Positions 10,392 to 21,165 of a stretch of 64,000 nucleotides of DNA are shown one piece after another (within the stretch, counting starts at the first letter, position 1; every line of letters begins with the position of its first letter). The position numbers and the translations under genes are program-made. The notes under the pieces were generated by a model. That model saw only the letters and a program-made list of their open reading frames with translations, was not told the DNA's origin and did no database searches. The stretch lies in the NCBI GenBank assembly GCA_963678675.1, contig OY783192.1, positions 9,002,520-9,066,519 on the forward strand, read 5' to 3'. This DNA is from Xiphydria camelus. Lineage: Eukaryota; Arthropoda; Insecta; Hymenoptera; Xiphydriidae.

Positions 10392-10481
10392 GAAAAAGAA
10401 GAAATATAGTAAACGCTCGGCGTAAACGGGCCCTCGGCCTCGTAGCCCAGTCAACAGGGAGCTGAATAGGGCCTTTTTTTT

Positions 10482-12917
10482 CCTGAAATAATTCAGGGAG
10501 TTTTGAAATTTGGTAGTTTGGCTCAGTTTTTCATCCTGAACAACATACTAATTTTGCAGCATCGTAGTAATGACAATAGCGCCACCATATCAACAAAATG
10601 GCGTCCAAATCCAACATTTTAGCATTATTTTCTTTCCAGCGCCTCCTAGGTAAAAGGTAGTTATTATGAAAATTATAGAGGATGTAATTCTCTACAAGTT
10701 TTGTTTAAAACTTTTTTTTCTCAAACGAATAATTTCAGAGTTACGCTTAACTGAACTGGGGCACTTTTCTTAGAATTGCATTGACGTACCCTTTTCCATC
10801 AGATGTTTTTGCATTATAGTCTTTCCAGCGCCTCCTAGTTAAAAGGTAGTTATTATAACAATTGTAGAGGATACAATCCTCTACAAGTTTTGTTTAAAAC
10901 TTTTTTTTCTTAAACAAAAAATTTCAGAGTTACGCTTAAGTCAACTGGAACGCTTTTCTTCAAATTGCATTCACGTTCCCTTTTCGATCCGGTTTTGTTT
11001 TGCTTTATCTTCTTCCCAGCACCTCCTAGGTAAAAGGTAGTTATTATAAAAATTGTAGAGGATATAATTCTCTACAAGTTTTGTTTAAGACTTTTTTTTT
11101 AAACAAATAATTTTAGAGTTACGCTTAAGTCAACTGGAATACTTTTCTTAAAATTGCATTCACGTACTCTTTTCACTCAACTTTGCTAATTATCGATTCA
11201 TTATGTTTTCATAATCAATTGTACCTACTCATTTGTGCAGAATGTAGAGTACATGTGTATCGTCACGATGCAGTTTGTTTTTTCGGAAATTAATTATTAT
11301 CATCTATTCCGTCGTACGCGATAAGCGGACATCCACATATACCGTAAATAGATATCAAACTACACCATATTAATAGGGATCAGACTACGCGGAATGGTGA
11401 AGCGACCTTCTATATCTGATAAGCCAGGTATCAGATAAGCCAGGTAACGAGTATAATTGATTATGAAAACATAACGTATTGATAATTAGTAAAGTTGAGA
11501 GTGAAAAGGGTACGTGAATGTAATTTGAAGAAAAGCGCTCCAGTTTATCAAAGTAAATGTAAAATTATTTGTTTCAGAAAAAAAGTTATAACACTCTCAC
11601 TATATACCACAGGGTATTTCGAAAGTTTACCTCCGTGGGCCGAAAGTTTTTTGAAATATTTTCACAAAACCAAATATCTTTTGGGAACCTATAAAGTTAA
11701 AATTTCACCTTTTAAACTGAAAAACAGTGACAAAAAGTCAAACTAGAAAAATTTTAAAAAAATTTTGTTTTTCTGTGTTAACTAATGTTTTAGTTATTAA
11801 CCATCTAATTATGTGGCTAATACATATAGAAGGCCAAAACTGAAACTTGGGTTTTACAGTGTCAGACCAACAGTACCTACCTTTTGATCGCGCATGCAAG
11901 TGGCTGGTCTATCGCTAGCGATACATGCTCGCATATACAGGATGTATCGCTAGAGATACACGCGACAGCCACTATTATTGTACAGAATTTTATCCTCTAC
12001 AATTTTCATCATAACTACTTTTTACCTACGAGGTGCTGGAAAAAAGATAATGCAAAGAGAACCGGATTGAAAATATTGCGTGAATGCAATTTTAAGAAAA
12101 GCGCTCCAGTTTACTTAAGCGTAACTCTGAAATTATTTCTTTAAGAAAAAAAAGTTTTAAACAAAACTTGTAGATAATTATATCCTCTACAACTTTTATA
12201 ATAACTACCTTTTACCTGCGAGGCTCTGGAAAGAAGATAATGCAAAAAATTGGATTGACAAGGGTACGTTAATGTAATTGTAAAAAAGCGCTCCAGTTTA
12301 CTTAAGCGTAACTCTGAAATTATTTACTTCAGGAAAAAAAGTTTTAAATGAAACTTGTTGAGAATTTTATCCTCTACAATTTTTGTAATAACTATCTTTT
12401 ACCTAGCAGGTGTTGGGAAGAAGATAATGCAGAACAAACCTGGATCGAAAAGGGTACGTGAATGCAATTTTAAGAAAAGCGTCCCAGTTGACTTAAGCGT
12501 AACTCTGAAATTATTTGTTTAAGAAAAAAAAGTTTTAAACAAAACTTGTAGATAATTATATCCTCTACAATTGTTATAATAACTACCTTTTACCTAGGAG
12601 ACGCTAGAAAGAAGATAATGCAAAATATCGGATTGAAAAGGGTACGTCAATGCAATTCTAAGAAAAGTGCTCCAGTTCAGTTAAGCGTATCTTTGAAATT
12701 ATTCGTTTAAGAAAAAAAGTTTTAAACAAAACTTGTAGAGAATTGGATCCTCTACAATTTTCATAATAACTACCTTTCACCTAGGAGGCGCTGGCGCGAT
12801 TTTGTTAATATGGCGGCGCTATTGTCATCACTACGATGCTGCAAAATTAGTATGTTGTTCAGGATGAAAAACTGAGCCAAACTACCAAATTTCAAAACTC
12901 CCTGAATTATTTCAGGG
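10482..12917. mobile_element. Second giant foldback with about 190-bp tandem units (2.4 kb)
   Basis: The outer ends are inverted: CCTGAAATAATTCAGGG at 10482 and its complement at 12901-12917, with matching sequence through the TTGTCAT...CTACGATGC region. The left arm has three direct units marked by GCGCCTCCTAGGTAAAAGG-like phrases at 10639, 10828 and 11019. The right arm has about five inverted units (markers near 12027, 12219, 12411, 12593 and 12781). An inner inverted repeat (about 11180-11222 with 11456-11500) brackets a unique centre. No gene is present. The design parallels 5223-7516 but the sequence is unrelated. Confidence 0.82.
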
Positions 12918-12929
12918 TAAAACTACCTA

Positions 12930-13269
12930 CCGTATGTCCCACTCTGTACGGGCCAGTTTGAAGTTACCTTCGGGGAGGCTTGGTCGGTAATCGAAACATT
13001 TAATACCGGTAGAAGTCGAGTCGGTAGTTAGAGTTGGTGTCAATTCGGGAGATCGAAGCGTCTAATCTCGAAATTATGAATTTGTGAATAATGGTGAGTA
13101 ATTTCCATTATTCACAAATTCATAATTTCAAAGTTAGACGCTTCGATCACCCGAATTGACACCAACTCTAACTACCGACTCGACTTCTACCGGTATTAAA
13201 TGACTCAAGTACCGACCAAGCCTCCCCGAAGGTAACTTCAAACTGGCCCGTACAGAGTTGGACATACGG
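12930..13269. mobile_element. CCGTATGTCC-family foldback MITE, copy B (complete)
   Basis: A complete palindrome, TA|CCGTATGTCC...GGACATACGG|TA, with TA duplications at 12928-12929 and 13270-13271. Each arm includes GGGCCAGTTTGAAGTTACC and the core GTCAATTCGGGAGATCGAAG (right-arm copy slightly changed). A 2-bp TA target fits Tc1/mariner-type mobilisation. It lies 10 bp from the end of the 2.4-kb foldback. Confidence 0.85.
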
Positions 13270-13271
13270 TA

Positions 13272-13935
13272 TTGCCTGGACTATCGGTTGGATCGAATAC
13301 CTGCGCCCCAATCCGGCCTAGGTACCCGCCAGGTACGTTGACGGTGAGCACCTTGAGATTCGGGGCAACTTGAACTGCAACGCAACTGCGACCGCGGAAA
13401 CATGGTCGCGTACAATGGAGAAATGACATGAATTTTGTTATGATGTTGTGTTGAAAGACAATAACATTAGAAACAAGGTGGTTTTTGAAAAAATGAAATT
13501 AAGCGTAAAATAAGCTCAAAAATCGGTTTTGAAATATCGGCTTAGCTCCGTCCACAAGAAACGGCACGGTGAATGCAGATAGCAGCTGTGACGTCACGGA
13601 TCGTCCCCTAGTCGCCGGCCGGCTACAAGTTTACCGCTTGCAGTTGGCGCTGTGCGTATTCTTCGTTCAGATTTTCCCAGAGTTTGGTCAATTGCGAACT
13701 GTAGAATTTGTGCGACGTACCTACTTTAATATGACCGATTGTGTCGCAGAAAAAAACCGTCTCAAAGACATTATTATTGTGCCGTACCAAAGTGCAGAAA
13801 TACTTCGGTAACTGCACCTGACAAGTTGTACTTCGCAATTCCACGAAATAAAGACATTCGAAGAGAATCGAATAAGTTGAATATTAATTTTTTATAAATT
13901 TAATCACAATACTATCAATTTTTATGTAATCTTAT
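13272..13935. other. Stretch without a supported gene
   Basis: A short minus-strand frame (13238-13429) overlaps the foldback and has no recognisable domain. A TGACGTCACGGATCGTCC block at 13589 recurs inverted at about 15149-15166, so part of this may belong to a repeat. Confidence 0.35.
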
Positions 13936-14132
13936 TACACTGAGAAAACAAAAGATTAAGAATTATGCCGTTAGAAGGATAATCTAAGTACGAAAGGTAA
14001 AATAGATCAAAAATTATCCTAAGGAAGGTTAAATTTTAAACCCTGGAAGGATAATTTTTGATCTATTTTACCTTTCATACTCAGATTATCCTTCTAACAG
14101 AATAATTTTTAATCTCTTTTTTTCTCAGTGTA
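13936..14132. mobile_element. Foldback MITE, TIR CACTGAGAAAA, TA target
   Basis: TA|CACTGAGAAAACAAAAG at 13936 and its mirrored end TTTTTTTCTCAGTG|TA at 14132. The arms match through GGATAATCT and GGTAAAATAGATCAAAAATT around a short centre. It is a typical short non-autonomous DNA transposon of about 195 bp without coding capacity. Confidence 0.85.
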
Positions 14133-14154
14133 GAATATAAGAGTAATTTGTATC

Positions 14155-14752
14155 TACAAACTATGTATGTATCAGCATAGATTTAAGATAGAATGATAAT
14201 GATTACTTGGTCTGATTAAGGTTTTCTTTTGGGGTTTTTCCTTAATCCGTAGCAACAAATGTTGGACCATTGTTATGTTCCCCAAAAGCAAATTATAATA
14301 GATAAGACAACTTCTACATTAATTTAATCGATTACTTCTTGAGTGAGGGTATTGAAATAAGCAAAAACTGCTCGATGTTAGATATTTATAATCCTAAGTT
14401 TAAGACTATGATTTATTACCGCAAAGGAAAGGTAAGAGAGAGAGGGTACAGATTTATAACTCTACCCTTGCTAAAAAGTTTTCAATACTTTACAACCGGG
14501 AAAAACCCGGCGAGCCTAGCGGCCCAGAGAGCGTTTTCTATGGTAAATCTACTCGTTACGAGCATAGTTTGGACATTGTGGCGGGGGTGTCTGGCAGCTG
14601 ACGTCACGCAACGTAGCCTCGTGTCGTGGTACCGTTTACTAGTCTCGCGTCAATCCATGATTTTTAAATATTTATAGCACGATTAACTTTTAATGTTTTG
14701 CGCTACAACTTCGGTTAACGTTTTTGTGACCCAAACTCTATCGATTGCATTG
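14155..14752 (+). repeat. Dispersed repeat S, copy 1
   Basis: About 600 bp matches, in reverse orientation, the segmented block 48484-50091. Shared landmarks are CCCCAAAAGCAAATT, AAAAACTGCTCGATGTTAGA, the GGAAAAACCCGGCG hairpin and CGTTTTTGTGACCCAAACTC. Copy 2 is interrupted by other elements; copy 1 is continuous. No ends with TIRs or target duplications were found. Confidence 0.8.
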
Positions 14753-15457
14753 TCTCCGTAATTTTCACGCGCCGATCTGTAATAGATGTTGATAATTAGC
14801 TATTTTAATGTTACCTACCTATAAGATTTATGGCACATGTGGCAGGTGAGCATCTAGCATTCAGAAAGGGGTACCTACTAATAATGAAAATTATGGTCAT
14901 ACTAACCTGGCAGCTTTAACGCCTCTTATTTCAGCGCTAACAAAGTCTGACTGGCCTGCTATAAAACTGGACAACATAAACGAGTCAATTTTTGGCAAAT
15001 CATCGGACTGCCCCTGAACAAAACCAGGTTCCACCATTTTTGCCTTGTACGAGTAGCAATATCTAATGCATTTGAAAGTAAAATATACACTGCAAACACT
15101 TTCACGACCGACATACGCAGTCTACACAATAGACACTACGGCTGCCGCGGACGATCCGTGACGTCACCCAGCCGACTAGCCACTCACGAAGCGTTTTCGA
15201 TCACGTGACAAAGTAGGCGTTCCGCTACGAAACAAACTTACAAATATTTCGCTTGTTGCCCATTTTTTTTTGGGAAAAAATTATTTGATATCATCTTAAA
15301 AAGGCTACTACATCGCCTTAAACAGAAATTCCAAATGATTTAAAATTCATGTCATTTCCCCATTGATTGCAAACTAGTTTCATTTTCGAATCGACTCGTG
15401 TGCGGGTCAACACTTCTATACGCTGCCGAGGTTAGAAAACAGTTGCAAGCTAAACTG
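14753..15457. other. Non-coding stretch
   Basis: AT-rich with one GC-richer patch at 15130-15230 that includes an inverted copy of the 18-bp TGACGTCACGGATCGTCC block. No gene was found. Confidence 0.4.
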
Positions 15458-15820
15458 ATTTGCAACCTTTGTCTCAAAACAGTCGCACCGTGGGCGCTGG
15501 GCCTTATACCGGTAGAAGTAGAGTCGGTAGTTAGAGTTGGTGTCAATTCGGAAAATCGAAGCGTCTAATTTCGAAATCGTGAATTTGTGAATAATGGAAA
15601 TTACTCACCATTATTCACAGATTTACGATTTCGAGATTAGACGCTTCGATCTCCCGAATTGACACCAACTCTAACTACCGACTCTACTTCTACCGGTATA
15701 AGTGTCGATTACCGACCAAGCCTGCCCGAAGGTAACTTTCAAACTGGCCAATGCTACAGATTGGGACATACGGTAGAGGAAACTAGTTTGCAACCTTTGT
15801 CTCAAAACAGTCGCACCGTG
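15458..15820. repeat. CCGTATGTCC-family foldback, copy C, between direct repeats
   Basis: The foldback core (about 15507-15773) has the family GTCAATTCGG...CCGAATTGAC arms and a right end GGGACATACGG|TA at 15763-15775. Its left outer end is replaced by TTATACCGG. On both sides stands the same sequence, TTGCAACCTTTGTCTCAAAA through GTCGCACCGTG (15458-15491 and 15788-15820), in direct orientation. On the left this continues into GGCGCTGGGCC. Confidence 0.75.
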
Positions 15821-16102
15821 ACACAGTGGGGCCAAATCCCAAAAACCTGGCCAAAATTCAAAAAGTGGATATATTGATCTGAAATTTGTTACTCGGGGGT
15901 TTTTGGGGTCGCTGATCACGAATCCGTAATCAGATTTAAAGAATTCCACAATGGAAACTCAGTATGGCCTATAAGCAATTGGAAAATCAGTATAAATATT
16001 CAAGACAGCCAAATAAATGAGAAAATTCAGTATCATATAAATGGAAAGGAATTTATTTATGCAATATGAATTTATTTCTTTAAAATATTCTTTAAGGAAG
16101 TC

Positions 16103-16345
16103 AATTGAGCCGTTGAAAACCAGAATGGTGTAAGTCACATTTCATGTAAGCTGAGATTATTTGACTGCAAAATTAAGTACAATTTGAAAAATCTGTCTAG
16201 ATGATACAAAACAAATATTTACGATTTAAAATATCTGTTTGTATCATCTAGACAGATTTTTCAAATTGTACTTAACTTTGCAGTCAAATAATCTCAGCTT
16301 ACATAAAATGTGACTTACACCATTCTGGTTTTCAACGGCTCAATT
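16103..16345. repeat. Foldback, about 110-bp arms
   Basis: AATTGAGCCGTTGAAAACC at 16103 is mirrored by GGTTTTCAACGGCTCAATT ending at 16345. Arms pair through AGATGATACAAAC with a loop of about 25 bp. It lies inside the TIR element and has no coding potential. Confidence 0.85.
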
Positions 16346-16632
16346 ATTATTGTTTAAAAGAAAAATGTTCCTTCTTCATCAGAATAGTCTGCAGGTCCTT
16401 GTGTACTCGTGTCTGTAGTCAGTTCTGAATCAGTCTCGTCTTGAAGTTCCTCAGCAAGAAATTCCAGACAATTAGCGTAGCACGTCGCCAAACACTGTTT
16501 AGCTCTATAGGTTATATTGCATTCTTCTGTTTCCCACTTTCATACTTCGGAGTATATAAAAAAAAGAAATTCCATTCTCCCAAACTACGCGTTAACGCGC
16601 TGAGATTGTCTCTTTACTGTACCCTGCCTGTT

Positions 16633-16987
<355 letters not shown>

Positions 16988-17470
16988 CTTCTAATGTTTA
17001 TTGCTAACTCTGATCTTATTTTTATTTTTATTTGTATTTCTACCATGCTTGTTCTCGTAGCTTGCTACAAACATTTGTTTAATCATGAACAATAAATGCC
17101 ATTATCAATCAATGAATCAATCTCTCTCTCTCATATCATTTTTGTTCCAAATGACTGCTCAAAAATTTCCCTTATACGAGGTTAATATGCTATAAACTCT
17201 AAAGTTTATGCGACATACTCGATAGCAACATTTATAATTTCTTGGAATGATTTAGAAGAAAATATATATCTCGCTTTGGGGGAAATATGGGGAACTGATT
17301 TTTTTTTATGTGTAAACATCTATGCTATGGCTCTGCGGTACGACCTTTCTGGGAAATTGAGCGTCAGACGTAAGTCATGTAGATGTGACTGCGTCAGTGT
17401 GTGTAGCGCTACTGCGCATACTATTCGCGCAAGATGGATTATCTCAACGGGAAAACATTTTAGACAAAAA

Positions 17471-18062
17471 TGTTTAATACAAAACTTTAAGGATTTTCCC
17501 TTGGCTACCCAGTGGTCGTATTGGATTTGACCTTGACCGTGACCTTTAAGGTAATATCAAATGCCTTCCTAAACCGTTCATCCGATTGCGATGAAACTTT
17601 GGGGAATGGTTGGACGCATGCCCGCGAAGGTTTCTGAGTTAGTAAATCTTATACAGGGAGTTCAAAAAGTACCGGTACGGATGATTATTATACCTTCCAA
17701 AACCGTTCATCCGATTGCGATGAAACTTTGGGGAATGGTTGGACGCATGCCCGCGAAGGTTTCTGAGTTAGTAAATCTTATACAGGGTGTTCAAAAAGTC
17801 GAACTATACTTGACCTAAATTTGACCTCCGCTGACAATAAAGGTAACATGAAAAAAATGGTCAAGGACACATTTGAACGTGAAAAAAAATTAATTTGACC
17901 TTGGTATAACCTTGAAGGTCATGGTCAAGGTCAAATCCAATATGACCATTGCGTAGCCCGGGAAAAATACTAAAAGTTTTGTATTAAAAATTTATTTAAA
18001 CAATGGTGGACGGACAAAATCAATTCACAATCTACCCGTGCGAAGCCGGGACGGGCTGCTAG
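17471..18062. mobile_element. Probable non-autonomous Helitron, 3' end at CTAG
   Basis: The right limit reads CCCGTGCGAAGCCGGGACGGG followed by CTGCTAG and then T. A short GC hairpin just before CTAG, with insertion before T, fits a Helitron terminus. Upstream, a 75-bp block at 17471-17546 (TTTAATACAAAACTTTAAGG...TTGACCTTGACCGTGACCTT) recurs inverted at 17915-17990. The 5' TC end was not identified with confidence. Confidence 0.45.
17571..17800. repeat. 129-bp direct repeat
   Basis: AAACCGTTCATCCGATTGCG begins copies at 17571 and 17700. The shared block runs through GATGAAACTTTGGGGAATGG and ends at a TATACAGGG-AGTTCAAAAAGT or -TGTTCAAAAAGT phrase. The 75-codon frame spanning it is a by-product of the duplication. 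Confidence 0.88.
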
Positions 18063-18271
18063 TAAGTTATAAATCTAATATAATAATAATAAATATTTTA
18101 TTATAGAAAAAATTAAACTTCTTTATGTCGAACTACGACGTTATATTCCCCAATTAAACTCGGACCGCAGATAATTGTAAGATGTTTACACATCCTCCGT
18201 GAGTACAACGGCACTCACACCTTTTTTTTTTTGTATTTTGGCCAGGTTTTCGGGATTTGGCCCCACTGTGT

Positions 18272-19250
18272 GTGGGCGCTGGGCCTAAACCGTTAATGCG
18301 AGTTGAGATGCGTCACCTCTGACAATCTTCATCCGCAGTCAGTTAATTTATGCTTTACGTTCTCAATACGAACGAAAATCAAATTAAGCCCGATGAAAGC
18401 AGTTACGTGCCTTCCGCCCAGTTAACGTTCTCGATCAAATCGTCTGGAGATCCTTCGAGACTATTCGGAGAGCGCCGAATTATTATCAATATTCTCGATC
18501 TGCCGATGGTCGTACGGTTGTCACAGTGGGAGTCATTGTTTCTCGCTCGAGATACTCCATCGATCCGTGACGAATTATCAAAACCGTTTCACGGGAGATC
18601 GCCGCAGCACTCGCGGGCTCTCGTTGTTTTCACCACTTGCAATCAGTACGAACGGCCTGCATACCTATGAGATCCAGTTTCGTGAGTCGTGTGAAACTTC
18701 TTTCGTCGAGTTTCACACAAAACTAGAGCCTGGTGCCACGCGTAACGCGCAAGCACGTGATGTAACTGTACATGTATAGGCATGACGACTGAAATAATGT
18801 GGGACGATGCGGCTCGAATCCGATCTAACGCGCGACGGGGCTCAAAAGTTATCGTGACGAGTGCGAGAGTTCCGAGGGACTGTATCAAAATCTATAGGAT
18901 TCAGAGAGAGAAAATGTAATAGAATCCTGTTAATATGATTTCACGCATTATAAGGAAGAGTCGCCGAACTTGGACCGGCGCTTAGGGTGAACCACCTCTG
19001 TATCTAGAACAGTAGAGATACTTTGCGTTGTTTGATTAGTTAGGTACAGCATATGTTCAGACTTGGAGTTGGATGATACTCCTTTTTCATTACTTAGACA
19101 GCCATATTTATAACTGGCAGGGCAGTAACAGTTGTAGATACAAGGGTGATCAGACTTAGGTACCGGTCAACATTCGGATACTCTCCCCTACGCTTTTTTG
19201 CCGGCCCCTCGACAGTTAGACCTTATTTTCTACATGTGCAAAATATCCGC
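18272..19250. other. Stretch without recognised gene
   Basis: An open frame of 106 codons (18350-18670) with fairly balanced composition gives no recognisable domain. It has no clear upstream or downstream partner exon. It could be unique host DNA or an unknown repeat; there is no evidence for expression. Confidence 0.3.
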
Positions 19251-19974
19251 TTAAGGTAGTAGTCTGGTAACTTATGCCTATTTTCATGACTTCTTTGGAG
19301 GGTGGTTTTTTATAGGAAAATAAAAATGAATTATCTTGAATATTTAGAGTGTTTTTATTTACATATTGAAAATATAAAAAAAAATTTATTTGAAAAAATG
19401 TAATAGTTTATTACTATTATTATTGTCACTCGAAGTTGGAATCTCAAAAAAAATGCACGTGGGTGGCCCGGGTCCTAACTTTTTTTCTACTGAACCGATT
19501 GCTTTCAAATTTTAACAGGCTATTCTACACACTTATAGTTCTCGTCGGTACTAACGAGAATTTTTTTCACCCCTAACTTTTTATTTTACAACCCTTTCTT
19601 TGCTAAAATAAAAGGACTTTTTTTTTCAAAGTCCGCCATTTTGTTATTTACCCTTGAAATTTAACTTCAGTAGTTCCGACCAGAATGACATGTCTATAGA
19701 TTAAGAATAATCAAGAATATTTGATTTCAGATAACATCATGAGCCAAAATCACCCGGGCCACCCACGTGCATTTTTTTTGAGATTCCAACTTCGAGTGAC
19801 AATAATAATAGTAATAAACTATTAAATTTTTTCAAATAAATTTTTTTTAATATTTTCAATATGTAAATAAAAACACTCTAAATATTCAAGATAATTCATT
19901 TTTATTTTCCTATAAAAAACCACCCTCCAAAGAAGTCATGAAAATAGGCATAAGTTACCAGACTACTACCTTAA
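19251..19974. mobile_element. TTAA-flanked foldback MITE, 218-bp arms
   Basis: TTAA|GGTAGTAGTCTGGTAAC at 19251 and its complement |TTAA ending at 19974 give a perfect 4-bp duplication. Arms 19255-19472 and 19753-19970 pair almost completely, with a 280-bp loop. TTAA targeting suggests mobilisation by a piggyBac-type transposase, although the terminus GGTAG is not the usual CCC. No coding sequence is present. Confidence 0.85.
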
Positions 19975-19975
19975 T

Positions 19976-19980
19976 ATGCG
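19976..19980. repeat. Target-site duplication ATGCG, left
   Basis: ATGCG immediately precedes the 5' LTR and is repeated immediately after the 3' LTR (29690-29694). A 5-bp duplication is usual for Ty3-type integrases. Confidence 0.92.
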
Positions 19981-20934
19981 TGTTACGTCTTGAAAATCCC
20001 TACGCAGCCGTATTCATAGAATTAATAGAGGTACATGCGAGCGAGCGATAAATAAGTTCTCATGGAGAGATAGAGGATAAGCAATCATGTAACAGCCCGG
20101 ACAGATCAAATCCCAAACAGGAACAAACACTCTCCTACGCAGCGACGAACGAAACGGAAAGCGAAACACTTCAAGGAGCCTTCAACAGATCATAACTTCA
20201 TCACACTCTATGGGACGCAATAACGACGTGTCATCAATGCGAGAGGCCGGAAGTTCCGCGAAGACCTCAGCGATGCACGTGCCATCAAAAACTAGATCAA
20301 GGCATCTTCTTTCCCCCCTTTGCAAAACGTCAAGCTGGACCCCACCTAGGACGAAGAATCAAGCTTGACCATTGGTCGCCCCCACCGGAACAGGAATAGG
20401 AACCACCCCCGCGAAAATGAAATAAAAGGAGACTCTCTAATCAGAAAGTGCAGAATATTAGCACAGATTTCAGTATCAATTAGATTAGTGCAAGTTTTTA
20501 GTGCAGAATCTTAGCGCAGAATTTAAGCAGAATTTAAGCAGAATCTTAGTGCAGAAATTTAGTTGAGTTTCCAGTGCGAATTTGATTGTAATCAGATCAA
20601 TGTTTGTGGCTTTGTATCAAGTTCATTAGTTGCTTAAAAATAAAATCCGTTAACCAATCGGTGTTGTGATTCGTGTCGCCCAGTCCTTTGCAAGTAATCG
20701 AAAAAGGAAAGCCCTAAGGAGAGAGTAGAGAGAGAGATCCAGTCCTCTCCTAGCAAGGACCACACGGCAACCCGAGAGAGAAAGAGAGAGAGAGAGAGAG
20801 ACCGAAAGTCAAAGAAAGGTTAGTAGCAACAGAATATTCTTTTGCGATATAAAATGTGTTGATTGTATCGATGATCCCTATTGTTTCCCCCGAATTGATA
20901 GTTAGTAGTAAATCTAGTTGTCCATGACGTGACA
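19981..20934 (+). repeat. 5' LTR (954 bp)
   Basis: Begins TGTTACGTCTTGAAAATCC and ends GACGTGACA. It contains AATAAAAGGAG (20421), GAATCTTAG/GAATTTAAG mini-repeats around 20460-20560 and a short GA run at 20773-20801. It provides the promoter and polyadenylation region of the element. Confidence 0.93.
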
Positions 20935-20943
20935 ACGCCTTTT

Positions 20944-21050
20944 TGGTGCATCGGCCGAGTCTGGTCAGAAAGATCGTGGGTTCGATTCCCACTATACGGA
21001 AGGTTCCGATCGTTTGCTCGCAAAGAGTACCGGATATTAGGTTCAATTCC
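20944..21050 (+). promoter_or_regulatory. Primer-binding-like site inside a tRNA-like leader (pol III A/B boxes)
   Basis: Ten bases after the LTR the leader reads TGGTGCATCGGCCGAGTC, whose complement ends in CCA as expected for a tRNA 3' end, so it may be the primer-binding site. The same stretch reads like a shortened tRNA: TCGGCCGAGTCTGG (20951-20964) resembles an A box, and GTGGGTTCGATTCCCAC (20976-20992) is a T-arm with a perfect B box GGTTCGATTCC. A second B-box-like GGTTCAATTCC lies at 21040-21050. The anticodon arm is missing, so it is not a functional tRNA gene. Confidence 0.55.
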
Positions 21051-21165
21051 TAAAGTAGCTAGGTGCTATCCGAACTGACCTGTCGAATCTAAATACAGCT
21101 AACTATCAATTGCTTTATTTTTAAATTAAAATAAAAAAAAATTCTTCGTAAAATGATTAAGTACT

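Noticed and set aside
13238..13429. Minus-strand exon (63 residues) near foldback B
   Set aside because: It overlaps the foldback end, and no partner exon or recognised domain was found.
17591..17818. 75-residue repeat protein
   Set aside because: It arises from the 129-bp duplication, which is divisible by three; there is no sign of a gene.
18350..18670. 106-codon frame as a gene
   Set aside because: No domain, no conserved neighbour and no start context that distinguishes it from chance.
20950..20999. tRNA gene downstream of the 5' LTR
   Set aside because: A D-arm-like stretch and a T-arm are present, but there is no anticodon arm and no pairing acceptor stem, so it is at most a trimmed tRNA-like sequence.
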